Shown: positions 1-10,545, counted from the first letter of the stretch. The stretch: DNA of 64,000 bases from Cololabis saira (GCF_033807715.1 NC_084606.1:38232901-38296900), one strand, 5' to 3'. The notes: generated from the letters alone by a model not told the origin. Numbers and translations: made by a program.

Positions 1-76
1 AAACGTTGCTTCGGGACCGTGGAGTGGGATTCTCTGCACCAGAAGTGGGATGGTAGGAGTTTTTAATGACCAAAAC

Positions 77-164
77 TGTATTGTTCCTCTGTAACTTCCT
101 GAGGTCACTACAGATAGTGACCTCCTATTAGTGCGACCCCTACAGGCCATAACCCACCATTACA
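77..164 (-). repeat. 3' LTR of the gypsy element (internally deleted)
   Basis: Plus-strand sequence begins TGTATTGTTCCTCTGTAAC and ends CCCACCATTACA, matching both ends of the right-hand LTR. About 54 bp present in the middle of the right copy are missing here. Because the element is on the minus strand this is the 3' LTR. Confidence 0.85.
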
Positions 165-176
165 TCTCCCCCTTTT
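165..176 (-). promoter_or_regulatory. Polypurine tract next to the 3' LTR
   Basis: On the minus strand this reads AAAAGGGGGAGA and ends exactly where the LTR begins. This is the expected position and composition of the plus-strand primer of an LTR retrotransposon. Confidence 0.8.
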
Positions 177-496
177 AGATAAAAGATTATCTGGTTAACG
201 AAACTTTCTATGACAATCAAGTGCTTTAAACAGTATAGCTACTTATTAACTTCATTCCTTATCCATAACATCACTTAATGTATTTCATAGAATCCTTTTT
301 AAAGGAAGTATAATTACGGGAACTAACAAAATACATTTTACAGCTAAGATAGCTTTTAATCTCAGCTGACAAAGTAAGAATGTAACTCATCACTAGAACC
401 TTTTACTTTTAACCATCAATCATAATTTTCAGTTGTTCTTCTTTACTTAACTCTCTTTTAACATTTCACTTAGTGTGAACTGTATGTGTCAAACAT

Positions 497-2680
497 TCAT
501 AAGTTAAGTCTATCAGGAGGCTTGGACAGTCTCCCTGACCTGGTTATGGTTCCATCATGAGTCAAAGTGTTCTGTGGTGCTGGGGGCGCTGGTACTTCCC
601 TGAGGTGGGACCGGTTACGTCGCAGCCGTCCTCCATCTTGAGTCTGCACCTCGTAGGAGCGTGGTGTTGCTGCCGGACCCACAACTGTCCCTGTAGTGCG
701 TGCGGGTCGGATCCACACCTCTTGACCAGGCTGAAGGGGTGGCAGGATTTGAGTGCGGTGTCTCTGGTTGTATGTCTGTCGTTGTTGTAGTTTTAATGTT
801 GTGTCTTTTTCTTTGAATCACTCCAGATCCGGCCACTGTGGTCGAAGTTGCTCCGGGGACACTGGAACTGGTGTTCTAATTCTCCTCCCCATCAGAAGTT
901 GAGCTGGGGAGCTCCCATGTGCCAGTGGAGTGGCCCTATAGGCTAACAGGGCTTTGTGGAAGTCTCCTTCTTTTATTAAGAGCGACTTGACTGTTCTGAC
1001 GGCCCGTTCTGCCTCCCCATTGCTGCGTGGATAACGGGGGCTGCTTGTCACGTGTCGTACTCTTGGGCAAACTGTGCAAATTCATGACAGGAGAATTGAG
1101 GGCCGTTATCTGTGACCAGCACCTCTGGGCAACCAAACCTAGCAAATACAGCTTTAAACCTTGTGATAGTCTGTTTTGCTGAGGTGCTTCCCTGCAGGCT
1201 GCACACTTCTATGTAGCGTGAGTAATAGTCTATTATGACTAAGTAGTGTCCATTCTGCCACTGGAAAAGGTCTGCTGCGACCCTCTGCCACGGCCTGCTG
1301 GGAAGTTCTGTTGTGAGCAGAGGTTCCACCGGTGTCTGGGCTTCACGCACACAGACTCCACATCTTTCAACCATTTGCTTCACTGCAGATGTGATGCCCG
1401 GCCACCAGACTGACTCACTTGCTCTGGCAAGACATTTTCTTAACACCCTGATGTCCTTGGTGTAGTTTTTGCAGGATATCAGGTCTCATGTTTTCAGGGA
1501 TTATGAGCCTCTCGCCTTTCATAAGCAGTCCTCCTCCATCATGCAGGACTGACCGTTCAGGCCAGTAAGGTAGCAGCAGCTCATGCACATCACGTCTGTG
1601 TTTAGGCCAGCCTTTTTCAATGTAACGACTGAGACGCTTACATACATTGTCTGACGTTTGTGCTCTCTTAATCTGTTCAAGCCTTGTTGGTGTGGCTGGC
1701 AAGTTTTCCACAATGCTGTCCAGATAGGCTTTGCACTCTTTTTCCAGGTCTTGTTCTGCCTCTGTGGCTGTAGCTGGAAGCGGCGCCCTGGACAGAGTGT
1801 CAGCTGTTATCAGGTTTTTACCTGGGACATGGATAATATTGAAGCTGAACCTGAGCAGCCGAAGTCTGAATCTGATGATCCTCGGCGGGAGGTCATCCAG
1901 TGCTCTGGACTTCAGGAGTGTTATAAGCGGCTTGTGATCAGTTCTTATGATAAAGTCCAGGCCACTTAGGTATCCTCTCAGCCGCTCGCAGGCCCAGGTT
2001 ACAGCCAAAGCCTCCTTCTCGATTTGTGCATATTGGGATTCGGCTTTAGTTAGACTTCTGGAAATGAAAACAACAGGTTTCCACTCACCATCTTGTTGTT
2101 TTTGGGTTAACACACCTCCCAGCCCATATGAAGAGGCATCAGCGGAAACCATAGTTTCATGTTCTGGACTGTACTGGGCTAACACTGTCTCTGACCCCAG
2201 TTCTTTTTTTGTCTCCAGAAACGCTTTCTGTTGAGGGGCTCCCCATATCCAACTGTTCTCTGTCTTCAACAGGTCACGGATGGGCTTCGTTAAGTCGGGC
2301 AGTCGTGGTGAGAATTTCCCCACAAAGTTCACCATGCCCATGAAGCGTCGAACATCGGCCACGTCCTGCGGCTCAGGCATGTCAAGGATCGCTTTTATTT
2401 TATCTGGATCCGCTCTAATGCCTTGACTGTTTATAACATGGCCCAGAAAACGGATCTCTGTCAGAGCAAACTGACATTTTTCATTCAGGGTGAGCCCCGC
2501 CTCGCTGAATTTTTGCAGGACTCTGTGCAGCTTGCCGTCGTGCTCTGCTCGGTCCCTCCCTGTGACCAGGACATCATCAGCATGACACCAGACCCCATCA
2601 ATCCCGTCAACCAGCTGAGAAATCCTCTTTTGGAAGTGTTCGGGGGCTGACGATATACCAAAGGGCAGGCGTTTGAAGTA
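497..2680 (-). pseudogene. gypsy pol, C-terminal part (RT-RNase H-integrase), broken
   Basis: Resumes in the reverse transcriptase at FKRLPFGISSAPEHFQ and carries the CHADD form of the catalytic YxDD box. RNase H follows (DASSYGLGG, then TDHKPL), then the integrase zinc-binding region (HQGHQGV) and core with its catalytic residues visible in ADLFQW, VTDNGPQF and NGEAER. The frame shifts near 1415-1446, inside the integrase N-terminal region, and again near 1048, just before the third catalytic residue. A TGA at 818-820 interrupts the tail, after which an arginine-rich C-terminus runs to 497. The open frame extending right of 2680 is chimeric with the inserted LINE. The protein cannot be made intact. 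Confidence 0.88.
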
Positions 2681-2954
2681 AGATGGTGGCCATCTGATTG
2701 GGTAACGTATTGCGTCACGCATCGCGTCACTTCCTGGTGTTTGCGGTCTGTGCTGCTGCCGTCTCACGGCGTTTGCAGGCTCAGATCTCTCCCGACTTTT
2801 TATCTAAAACTTAGACTGTTTTCTGGTAAAATAGCACTATATCTGGTACATTACTGTCTTTATTTCAACACTCGCTCAGTTTCTCTTCCGTAACTTTCAC
2901 TGTCACCAATCACCGATACATTTTCTGTCCGTTAGCCTCCGTTAGCATCTTAGC

Positions 2955-3809
2955 ATGGCCGCTCCGGCTCCCACCGCTTCACCTCTTTCCTGCTCAGTGT
3001 GTGAAATGTTTAGTTATTCCTCTGCCTCCTTTAGTGAAGACGGTAAGTGCTTAAAGTGTAGCTTATTTGCAGGGCTGGAGGCGAGGCTCAGTCAGTTAGA
3101 GGTCCGGTTTGGCCAACTAGACCATAGTCCGATAGAATCCTCTGCGGACCGGCCCGTAGCAGCTGAGCGTAACCGCTCCCCTGCAGCTCCCCGGCAGCCG
3201 GCCAGGCAGGGCAGCTGGGTGACGGTTCGGAGGAAGGGTAGTCTTAAAGGGCTCACAGAACACCACCACCCGCTTCATGTGTCTAACCGTTTTTCCCCAC
3301 TCAGCGACACATCTGTTGAGAAACAGACCCTGGTGATTGGAGACTCTATTGTGAGACATGTGAAGCCGACTACAGAGACCTTAGTTAGGTGTATCCCGGG
3401 GGCCAGAGCGGGCGACATAGAAGCAAATTTGAAGCTACTGGCAAAGGGTAATCGTAAATATGGTAAAGTTATCATCAATGTCGGAGCTAATGACTCCCGT
3501 CTTCGCCAGTCGGAAGTAACCAGAATGAATATTGTCTCGGTATGTAACTACGCCAAAACCATGTCGGACTCCGTAGGTTTTTCTGGCCCCCTCCCCAATC
3601 TGACCAGCGATGACATGTTTAGTCGCATGCTCTCGCTCCGCCGCTGGTTGTCTCAGTGGTGTTCAGAAAACGACGTGGACTTTATTGACAACTGGGAGAC
3701 ATTCTGGGGAAAGCCCGGTCTTATTAGAAGGGACGGCATTCATCCCACCCGGGATGGTGCAGCTCTTATGTCTAGAAATCTGGCCAATGTTATTAGACAC
3801 TCCCCCTGA
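2955..3809 (+). CDS. LINE ORF1 protein with zinc-like CxxC region and SGNH/GDSL esterase domain
   Basis: 284 residues. CxxC pairs lie at about residues 13-16 and 32-35 (CSVC and CLKC). A short leucine-heptad segment at about 40-57 could form a coiled coil. A basic, proline-rich linker follows, then an SGNH/GDSL-type hydrolase: GDS at 129-131, a VGAND block, and DGIHPT near the C-terminus supplying the Asp-His pair. ORF1 esterases of this kind are known from CR1/L2-group LINEs, where ORF1 binds RNA and membranes or partner proteins. The start was chosen as the first ATG after the 5' UTR. ORF2 starts 21 bp after this stop. Bases 3071-3318 are repeated at the start of ORF2. Confidence 0.82.
   Translation: MAAPAPTASPLSCSVCEMFSYSSASFSEDGKCLKCSLFAGLEARLSQLEVRFGQLDHSPIESSADRPVAAERNRSPAAPRQPARQGSWVTVRRKGSLKGLTEHHHPLHVSNRFSPLSDTSVEKQTLVIGDSIVRHVKPTTETLVRCIPGARAGDIEANLKLLAKGNRKYGKVIINVGANDSRLRQSEVTRMNIVSVCNYAKTMSDSVGFSGPLPNLTSDDMFSRMLSLRRWLSQWCSENDVDFIDNWETFWGKPGLIRRDGIHPTRDGAALMSRNLANVIRHSP
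3071..3318 (+). repeat. Internal direct duplication, copy 1 (in ORF1)
   Basis: About 248 bp that recur at an offset of exactly 780 bp (3851-4098). I see only two differences, both C-to-T: one silent in a Leu codon and one Leu-to-Phe. The unit covers the predicted coiled coil and the basic linker of ORF1. Confidence 0.9.
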
Positions 3810-3830
3810 CAATGCAGGGTCCAGGCCAGG

Positions 3831-6800
3831 ATGCAGAGCTGTAGTTTAACAGGGCTGGAGGCGAGGCTTAGTCAGTTAGAGGTCCGGTTTGGCCAACTAG
3901 ACCATAGTCCGATAGAATCCTCTGCGGACCGGCCCGTAGCAGCTGAGCGTAACCGCTCCCCTGCAGCTCCCCGGCAGCCGGCCAGGCAGGGCAGCTGGGT
4001 GACGGTTCGGAGGAAGGGTAGTTTTAAAGGGCTCACAGAACACCACCACCCGCTTCATGTGTCTAACCGTTTTTCCCCACTCAGCGACACATCTGTTGCT
4101 TCTCAAGGACCAACGCCTGCCAACAAAACTGTAGGATTGCATTATGTAATTAGCGACTCTAAAACTGTAGGATTACATGATATTGGCGACTCTGGCCAGG
4201 TGCCTAGCAAAATAGAAGTGGTTGCAGTTCCCCGCCCTCCAAAAGTTCACCAGGTGCAGCGTTATAGAGGCGTTAACCAAGATAACCTTGTAAAAATTAA
4301 AACCAATGCACATTTGGTACCAATTACAGACCGAAAAATTAGATGCGGACTACTAAATATACGATCATTAAGCTCTAAGTCTCTGTTAGTAAATGATATA
4401 ATTACAGAGAGCAGGAGTGATATTTTCTGCTTAACAGAAACATGGTTACAGGAGGAAGAGTATGTTAGTTTGAATGAATCAACTCCGCCCGGCTACTTTA
4501 ATCATCACATTCCTAGAAGCACGGGCCGAGGCGGAGGAGTCGCAGCAATTTATAACTCCGGTCTCCAAACAAAAATTGAACCTAAGTGCAACTATAATAC
4601 ATTTGAAAGCCTCATGCTTGGTCTGAAATTTCCGAGCCGGAAATCAGAGAAGCCAGTTGTGTTAGTGGTAGTGTACCGGCCCCCTGCTGGTGCGTATCTG
4701 GAGTTTTTGTCTGAATTTTCAGATTTCCTTTCTGGATTATTGATCAGCACAGATAAATTCATCATAGTGGGTGATTTTAACATTCATATGGATGTTGAAA
4801 GCGATAATCTTAAATTAGCCTTCGATTCTCTTCTAGAATCAATGGGTATCTCACAAAAAGTGGATAAACCGACGCACTGTTTTAATCATACTCTCGATCT
4901 CGTTCTCACCTACGGTGTTGAAACTGATGGTCTGTTGGTGTCACCTGTAAACTCCCTTTTATCCGACCATTACTTAATAACGTTTGAATTTAATTTTGTT
5001 GATGTTGAAGTGCAAAATAGGAGGTATTATTTTAGCAGATGTTTGTCTGATGAAGTTATTGTTAAATTTAGGGAGGCCATTGCTTATCTTACGACAGTGC
5101 GAAATAGTGATGTAGTCGAGGCCAGTGACCTGGGTTCTACCTCTGCAGATGTTGATTTCCTTGCTAGTAACACTGCTGATTTGTTGCATTCAGCTTTAGA
5201 TGAAGTTGCTCCTTTGAAAAGGAGGGTTTCTAGCCACAGGAGCTTAACTCCCTGGTATAATTCAGATATCCGCATGTTGAAACAAAACGTGCGTAAAATG
5301 GAAAGGAAGTGGTACTCTTGTAGGTCTGTAGACTCTCATCGTGAATGGAAAGATATTCTAATAGTATATAAAAAAGCCATTCGCAAAGCCAGAACAGCTT
5401 ATTATTCAACGTTGATAGAGGATAACAAAAGTAACCCACGTTTTCTGTTCAGCACTGTAGCCAGGCTGACAAAGAGTCACAACTCTGTTGAGCCGTGCAT
5501 TCCTGCAGCTCTCAGTAGTGAGGACTTTATGAGCTTCTTTAACAGTAAAATCGCGAGAATTAGAGAAGAAATCAACCAGCCGGTTGTAGGTGTTTCTTCA
5601 GCTTTAGCGACTTCCCTAGGCTCTGACTTGTCTCTAGACTGTTTTGATCCTATAGACCTCCCTGAGCTGACTTCACTCGTTAATAGAGCTAAGTCAACCA
5701 CATGTATGTTAGACCCCATCCCGACTCGACTATTCAAACATATTTTTTCTCTTATTGGTACGACAATACTGGACCAAATTAACTTATCCCTAAGTTTAGG
5801 ATATGTACCACAGGTTTTCAAAGTCGCAGTAATTAAACCTTTACTTAAAAAACCTTCTCTTGACCCAGACACCTTAGCTAATTATAGACCAATTTCCAAC
5901 CTTCCATTTGTGTCTAAAATTCTGGAAAAGGCAGTTTCAAGCCAGTTATGTGACTATTTGTATAGAAATGATCTGTTTGAAGTCTTTCAGTCAGGGTTCA
6001 GAATGCATCATAGCACAGAGACAGCACTTGTTCGAGTCACGAATGACCTCCTTATGGCCTCAGATAAGGGATTAGTGTCCATACTGGTTCTACTGGACCT
6101 CAGTGCTGCTTTTGACACTATAGTTCATGGCATTTTACTGCACAGGTTAGAGCATGTTGTTGGGATTAAAGGGACAGCTCTACGTTGGTTTAAATCATAT
6201 CTATCTGACAGGTTCCAGTTTGTTCATGTACATGAGGTTTCTTCAGAACAGTCAAGGGTCTGTTATGGTGTTCCGCAGGGTTCAGTGCTAGGGCCAATCT
6301 TGTTCAGTTTATACATGCAGCCGTTGGGAAGTATAATCCAGAATCACGGCATACACTTTCATTGTTATGCTGATGATACGCAGCTCTATTTGTCTATGAA
6401 GCCGGATGAAACAGAACCGTTAGTTAAACTTCAGGCATGTCTTAGGGACATCAAGGACTGGATGTCCAGAAATTTCCTGCTTCTAAATTCAGATAAAACA
6501 GAGGTTATCATTCTTGGTCCAGAGCATCTTAGGAAGGGATTAGATGGTGTTGCGATGGCTTCCAGTGCAACTGTGAGAAATCTTGGTGTTATTTTCGATC
6601 AGGATTTGTCGTTTAAACCATATGTCAATCAGGTTTGTAAAATAGCCTTTTTCCATCTCCGTAATATTGCAAAGATTAGGAAAATCCTCTCACAGAGTGA
6701 TGCAGAAAAACTAGTTCATGCGTTTGTATCTTCTAGACTAGATTACTGTAATGTGTTGTTAGCAGGATGTCCAAGTAATTTGCTGAATAGGCTCCAGCTG

Positions 6801-7187
6801 ATCCAAAATGCAGCAGCACGAGTACTGACAGGAATTAGCAGGAGAGACCACGTCTCTCCAGTGTTAGCGTCGCTCCATTGGTTACCCGTAAAATTCAGAA
6901 TCCAATTTAAAATTGTATTACTTGCGTATAAAGCCCAAAACGGCTTAGCTCCGCATTATTTGCAAGACCTGATAGTGCCTTATGTTCCTGTCAGAGCTCT
7001 CCGTTCTCAGAGTGCAGGTTTACTTGTAGTTCCTAGAGTATCTAAATGTAGATTTGGAGGGCGGGCGTTCTGCTATCAGGCGCCACTACTATGGAACCAA
7101 CTTCCAATCTGGGTTAAGGGGGCTGACACCACCTCCACCTTTAAAACTAAACTTAAAACATTTCTGTTTAGTAAAGCCTATAGTTAG
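3831..7187 (+). CDS. LINE ORF2 polyprotein: APE endonuclease and reverse transcriptase
   Basis: 1118 residues and open throughout. Residues about 8-90 duplicate the ORF1 coiled-coil/linker region. The APE-type endonuclease follows at about 165-385 (LLNIRSL, LTETWL, GRGGGVA, VVYRPP, GDFNIH, SDHYL), then a lysine/arginine-rich linker. The reverse transcriptase runs from about 640 to 920 (LANYRPISNLP, LLDLSAAFDT, GVPQGSVLGP, YADD at 846-849), followed by the C-terminal region ending at residue 1118 (DYCNVLLAG, LHWLPV, APLLWNQLP). It should nick DNA and prime cDNA synthesis at the target. In the conserved FDTIDH stretch the Asp is Val765 (GTT at 6123-6125), whereas the copy at 63.6 kb keeps Asp. 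Activity is therefore possible but uncertain. Confidence 0.88.
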   Translation: MQSCSLTGLEARLSQLEVRFGQLDHSPIESSADRPVAAERNRSPAAPRQPARQGSWVTVRRKGSFKGLTEHHHPLHVSNRFSPLSDTSVASQGPTPANKTVGLHYVISDSKTVGLHDIGDSGQVPSKIEVVAVPRPPKVHQVQRYRGVNQDNLVKIKTNAHLVPITDRKIRCGLLNIRSLSSKSLLVNDIITESRSDIFCLTETWLQEEEYVSLNESTPPGYFNHHIPRSTGRGGGVAAIYNSGLQTKIEPKCNYNTFESLMLGLKFPSRKSEKPVVLVVVYRPPAGAYLEFLSEFSDFLSGLLISTDKFIIVGDFNIHMDVESDNLKLAFDSLLESMGISQKVDKPTHCFNHTLDLVLTYGVETDGLLVSPVNSLLSDHYLITFEFNFVDVEVQNRRYYFSRCLSDEVIVKFREAIAYLTTVRNSDVVEASDLGSTSADVDFLASNTADLLHSALDEVAPLKRRVSSHRSLTPWYNSDIRMLKQNVRKMERKWYSCRSVDSHREWKDILIVYKKAIRKARTAYYSTLIEDNKSNPRFLFSTVARLTKSHNSVEPCIPAALSSEDFMSFFNSKIARIREEINQPVVGVSSALATSLGSDLSLDCFDPIDLPELTSLVNRAKSTTCMLDPIPTRLFKHIFSLIGTTILDQINLSLSLGYVPQVFKVAVIKPLLKKPSLDPDTLANYRPISNLPFVSKILEKAVSSQLCDYLYRNDLFEVFQSGFRMHHSTETALVRVTNDLLMASDKGLVSILVLLDLSAAFDTIVHGILLHRLEHVVGIKGTALRWFKSYLSDRFQFVHVHEVSSEQSRVCYGVPQGSVLGPILFSLYMQPLGSIIQNHGIHFHCYADDTQLYLSMKPDETEPLVKLQACLRDIKDWMSRNFLLLNSDKTEVIILGPEHLRKGLDGVAMASSATVRNLGVIFDQDLSFKPYVNQVCKIAFFHLRNIAKIRKILSQSDAEKLVHAFVSSRLDYCNVLLAGCPSNLLNRLQLIQNAAARVLTGISRRDHVSPVLASLHWLPVKFRIQFKIVLLAYKAQNGLAPHYLQDLIVPYVPVRALRSQSAGLLVVPRVSKCRFGGRAFCYQAPLLWNQLPIWVKGADTTSTFKTKLKTFLFSKAYS
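3851..4098 (+). repeat. Internal direct duplication, copy 2 (start of ORF2)
   Basis: Second copy of the ORF1 segment at 3071-3318, in frame with ORF2. Directly after it lies a short tandem repeat of about 42-45 bp encoding two similar KTVGLH units. Confidence 0.9.
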
Positions 7188-7971
7188 TGTTTAGTAAACC
7201 TCTAGCTGGTGTTGGTAAATCTCTAGGTAGTGTAAACTTTAGTGTGTCAGAGTCGCTCCTGTGGTTTCTTGTGCTGGCCCCCCCTTCTCCTCCCTTTTCT
7301 CTCTTTTGTCCATGTTGCAGCATCCTTTGCCGGACACCGGAACCTGCAGGTGGTCGTGGGTGGCTTGTAGCTTGCATTACGGAGCACAAGTCTTTCCCCG
7401 ACCCTGCACCCCAACCTGGGACTTGCTGATTGGGCCGGAGCTTCGGGAGCTGCGTGCTGGCCTGCGGTCCCCACCCCTGGTCATCCCGTTGCTGGCCCCC
7501 CCTTCTCCTCCCTTTTCTCTCTTTTGTCCTGCAGGTGGCCGTGGGTGGCTTGTAGCTTGCATTACGGAGCACAAGTCTTTTCCTGACCCTGCACCCCAAC
7601 CTGGGACTTGCTGATTGGGCCGGAGCTTCGGGAGCTGTGTGCTGGCCTGCGGTCCCCACCCCCGGTCATCCCGTTGCTGCTTCCACCTGCCTGCTGTGCT
7701 GTTGCCGTCCCTGACCCACCAGTCTGGCCCTCGGCAGGAGGGTCCCCCCTGATGAGCCTGGTCCTGCTCAAGGTTTCTTCCCTCCTAAAGGGGAGTTTTT
7801 CCTTGCCACTGTTTGGCTTAAGGTTTTTCTCCCTCTAGGGGAGTTTTTACCTGCCATTGTTTATGTAATAACTGCTCGGGGGTCATGTTCTGGGTATGGG
7901 TCTCTGTAAAGCGTCTAGAGACAACTCTGTTGTATTAGACGCTATATAAATAAAATTGAATTGAATTGAAT
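7188..7971 (+). repeat. LINE 3' UTR with tandem duplications and TTGAA tail
   Basis: Contains about 1.9 copies of a roughly 200-bp unit (from about 7275 and 7493), each with a pyrimidine tract and the phrase GGGCCGGAGCTTCGGGAGCT. A single copy of a motif with CTTCCACCTGCCTG follows. The last 60 bp include GACGCTATATAAATAAAA and TTGAA repeats. The same 3' region is found at 16.3, 17.4, 21.6, 25.0, 30.5, 45.0 and 49.96 kb. Confidence 0.8.
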
Positions 7972-9593
7972 TAATATCTGCCCTCTGGTGTGATGAACGT
8001 GGTCAAGAACATAGAGTCTTTATGGAGTGGTACCTGCCAGAAGCCTGATGTAGCATCTAGCTTTGTGAAAACTCTGGCACCTTCCAACTTGGCTAATGTT
8101 TCATCCACCGCCGGTAAGATGTGTCTCTCTCTGATGACGCTCTCGTTCAGATGGGTCAAGTCCACACAGATCCGTATTTTCCCTGGAGGTTTCATAATAG
8201 GGACCATGCCTGCGCACCATTCTGTTGGTTCCTCGACACGGGCTATGACCCCCATCTTCTCCATGCAGTCTAATTCCTCTTTGACTTTGGTGCGAAGGGG
8301 AATAGCTACTCGTCTGGGGGCAGAGAGGACGTAGGGGACTGCATTTTCTTTCAGTTTAATTTTATATTCCCCTTTTAGTTTACCTAGCCCTTTAAAAATA
8401 TCTGTGTAGGTTGCACGAAATAGTGTCTCTGCTTCATCTATGCTCTGAAGCTGGGGGATCATGTGCAGTCTGCGAATGGCAGGGAGGCCCAATAAAGGTG
8501 TGGTCAAGTCCTTCACAATGAACACCTCCTCCTCAATCTTTCTGTCCCCTCTTTGAATGACAGCATGCACTTGCCCCTTAACATCCAGCGGTTGGTTGGC
8601 CGGGCCCAGCAGCGGCCTGCGTGTAGCTGTGTGACTGCCATACCTGTCCTTTGTGTACTCTGATTCTGGAATAGCAGTCACTGATGCACCCGTGTCCACT
8701 TTAAAGCGCAGCGGACCATCATTTATGGTGAGTATTTCAGTCCATGTAGACGACTGTGGATCGTTAACAGCTCCCAGGTAAGCTGCCGCCTCATCATCTT
8801 CAATGGATTCTAATTTTTGAGCTGATCTCCATAAAGCCGCAAAGTGTCCCTTCTTTTGACATTTTCTACATTCAACATCTTTAGCTGGACAATCAGTCCA
8901 TGAATGTTTTGGGGTTTTGCCACATCTCCCACACTGTTTTGACTTTGTTGATGTAGACTGTGGCTGAAAATGACTTATGCGTTGAGTAGACCTCTTCATA
9001 TAAGTTGGTCTCTTACTGTTGTGGAACACTGCATCCAAGTTCCCTGGTGTATCGGCTGACCGCATGACGGCTTGTTGCTTTTTCACCTCCTCCTGCTGCC
9101 TCACTTGAAGTATGGCTGTAGTTAAATCCAGATTTGGATTGAGCTGTAGTCTTTCAGACAGTTTTGCATCACGTATGCCGACCACAATCCTATCTCAGAT
9201 CATTTCCTCACGTAGGATGCCATAGTTGCAATGTTCAGCCAACTTGTGTACTGAGGTGATGAAGTTCTCTGCAGATTCGCCGACTTCTTGACATCTTTTA
9301 TTGAACTTGGCTCGTTCAAAAATGACATTATGCACTCCCACGAAGTGTTGATCAAAAGCCTGTTTCACTTCATCATAGTCATTTTGTTTGTCTTCTGCCA
9401 ACCGCAGTGACGAGAGGATATCATCGGCTCTATCACCCATCGTGTAGATGAGAGAGTTCACCTGGTATGCTCCGTCTTTGTCTTTTAATCCAGATGCGAC
9501 TCTGAAGCGTTCAAACCTTTTAATCCATGCAGGCCACGAACTCGGCTCGAAGTCGAACGGTCCCGGTGGTGTGATGGTGAATATGTGGTCCAT
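7972..9593 (-). pseudogene. gypsy gag-protease-RT N-terminal half, broken
   Basis: Gag begins at 9593 (MDHIFTITPPGPFDFE) and is stopped by TGA at 9195-9197; the codon looks like CGA changed at a CpG site. After the stop the same frame continues to 7972: two zinc knuckles (CGRCGK..., CRKCQKKGH; the last Cys of the second is Trp), an aspartic protease with VDTGAS, then the start of reverse transcriptase (KLDATSGFWQVPL) up to the LINE insertion. In an intact element this would be packaged as virus-like particles and processed by the protease. Confidence 0.88.
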
Positions 9594-9737
9594 GTTGAAT
9601 GTTGTTAGCTTGCCGCTAGCTTGTTAGCATTCGCCAACGTGCTCATTCATTCCTCTTCTCCACAGATCACCCGTCCTCACTCTCCTCACCGGTGAGCAGC
9701 TCCAACTAGTTGTCTGTGCCACCAGACTCTGTCTGTC

Positions 9738-9760
9738 GTGGATTCTCAACTCTGACACCA
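9738..9760 (-). promoter_or_regulatory. Candidate tRNA primer-binding site
   Basis: On the minus strand the bases directly after the 5' LTR read TGGTGTCAGAGTTGAG. A TGG start directly next to the LTR is usual for primer sites complementary to tRNA 3' ends. I could not assign the tRNA. Confidence 0.5.
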
Positions 9761-9902
9761 TGTATTGTTCCTCTGTAACTTGTATTCAAGGACACAACAA
9801 TCAGCATGCTGCAAGACAAACTTTTATTCTTCTTCGTGCTCCTTTTTACAGATAGTGACCTCCTATTAGTGCGACCCCTACAGGCCATAACCCACCATTA
9901 CA
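9761..9902 (-). repeat. 5' LTR of the gypsy element
   Basis: 142 bp, TG...CA ends, sharing both termini with the left copy at 77-164. It is very short for an LTR. Confidence 0.85.
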
Positions 9903-9959
9903 GACAGAAGACAGACAGAAGTGCTACAAATTACTACAGGAGCTCTCATCTACTTACTG

Positions 9960-10545
9960 CCATGTTGGAATGTTAACTCGGGGGTTGTGAAGATTCTCCG
10001 ACTTTCCGAGTAGGAAATCCCACTTTGAGGGGCGTTCCAGTTGAAAATTCCGACTCGGAACTCGGAAATTCCGACTTCCGAGGACAAATGGAACGCGGCA
10101 CTAGTGTATAAGTATGATGTACTTGATTACATCCCAGCATTCTGGTCAGGTCTGGCTTTCTTTTTGAGACATTCCTACTCAGCTGTGAAGGGAAGACCTC
10201 AAATCCAAGGAGGCCCCTGGGGGACATGGGAAGATTGTTTTCTTTTGCGTTACCTCGCAATATTTTTGCGCTTTCTCGACATTAGTTTTGTGTTCTCTCA
10301 CATTAAGGGCATGGGCAGGTCATACAGCATTGTCATTCTAGTACTACAAGGTACTACTAAAAGTAAATATTCCACATCATTATTGCGAAAGAATGTAAAA
10401 CTTATTGGGAGGTAATGCAAAGTATTGTGAGATAACGCAAAAGTGTAGTGAGAGAACACAAAAACTATTGTGAAATAACACAAAGTATTTGTGTGGTAAA
10501 GCAAAAACTATTGTGAGGTAACGCAAAAGAAAAAAGATGTGCCCC
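9960..10545. repeat. Degenerate foldback-type repeats
   Basis: The first part (about 9980-10110) is full of TTCCGAC/GTCGGAA-like words and looks like one end of a DNA element. From 10240 to 10545 a motif like TTGTGAGGTAACGCAAAA recurs and also appears inverted (TTTGCGTTACCTCGCAATA). No gene is visible. Confidence 0.4.

Larger units (their letters stand above)
2682..7971 (+). mobile_element. Full-length L2/CR1-like LINE inserted in gypsy RT
   Basis: A 5.3 kb non-LTR retrotransposon with a 5' UTR (2682-2954), ORF1 (2955-3809), ORF2 (3831-7187), a 3' UTR rich in internal repeats, and a tail of TTGAA repeats ending at 7971. The gypsy reading frame is continuous across the outer junctions (2680 to about 7975), with at most a 3-bp TAA overlap as target duplication. 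ORF1 has a CxxC region and an SGNH/GDSL-like esterase; ORF2 has an APE endonuclease and a reverse transcriptase. This combination is known for CR1/L2-group LINEs. Both ORFs are open, so this copy is young. Assignment to L2 rather than a sister clade is by motif style only. Confidence 0.88.
77..9902 (-). mobile_element. Ty3/gypsy LTR retrotransposon, degraded, split by a LINE
   Basis: Minus-strand element bounded by short related LTRs (77-164 and 9761-9902). Reading from right to left: gag, two zinc knuckles, aspartic protease, reverse transcriptase, RNase H and integrase, the Ty3/gypsy order. A polypurine tract lies directly inside the left LTR and a TGG-starting primer-site candidate directly inside the right LTR. 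A 5.3 kb LINE (2682-7971) interrupts the reverse transcriptase between the GRY and FKRLPFG motifs. Further damage is visible: a nonsense codon in gag, two integrase frameshifts and a late nonsense codon. No matching 4-6 bp target duplication is seen outside the LTRs. No envelope-like ORF is seen. The element is dead. Confidence 0.9.

Noticed and set aside
1415..2767. Single intact 450-codon gene
   Set aside because: Its first codons come from the inserted LINE; the rest is the interrupted gypsy pol.
9738..9760. Assignment of the primer-binding site to a specific tRNA
   Set aside because: TGGTGTCAGAGT is plausible but I could not match it to a tRNA 3' end with confidence.
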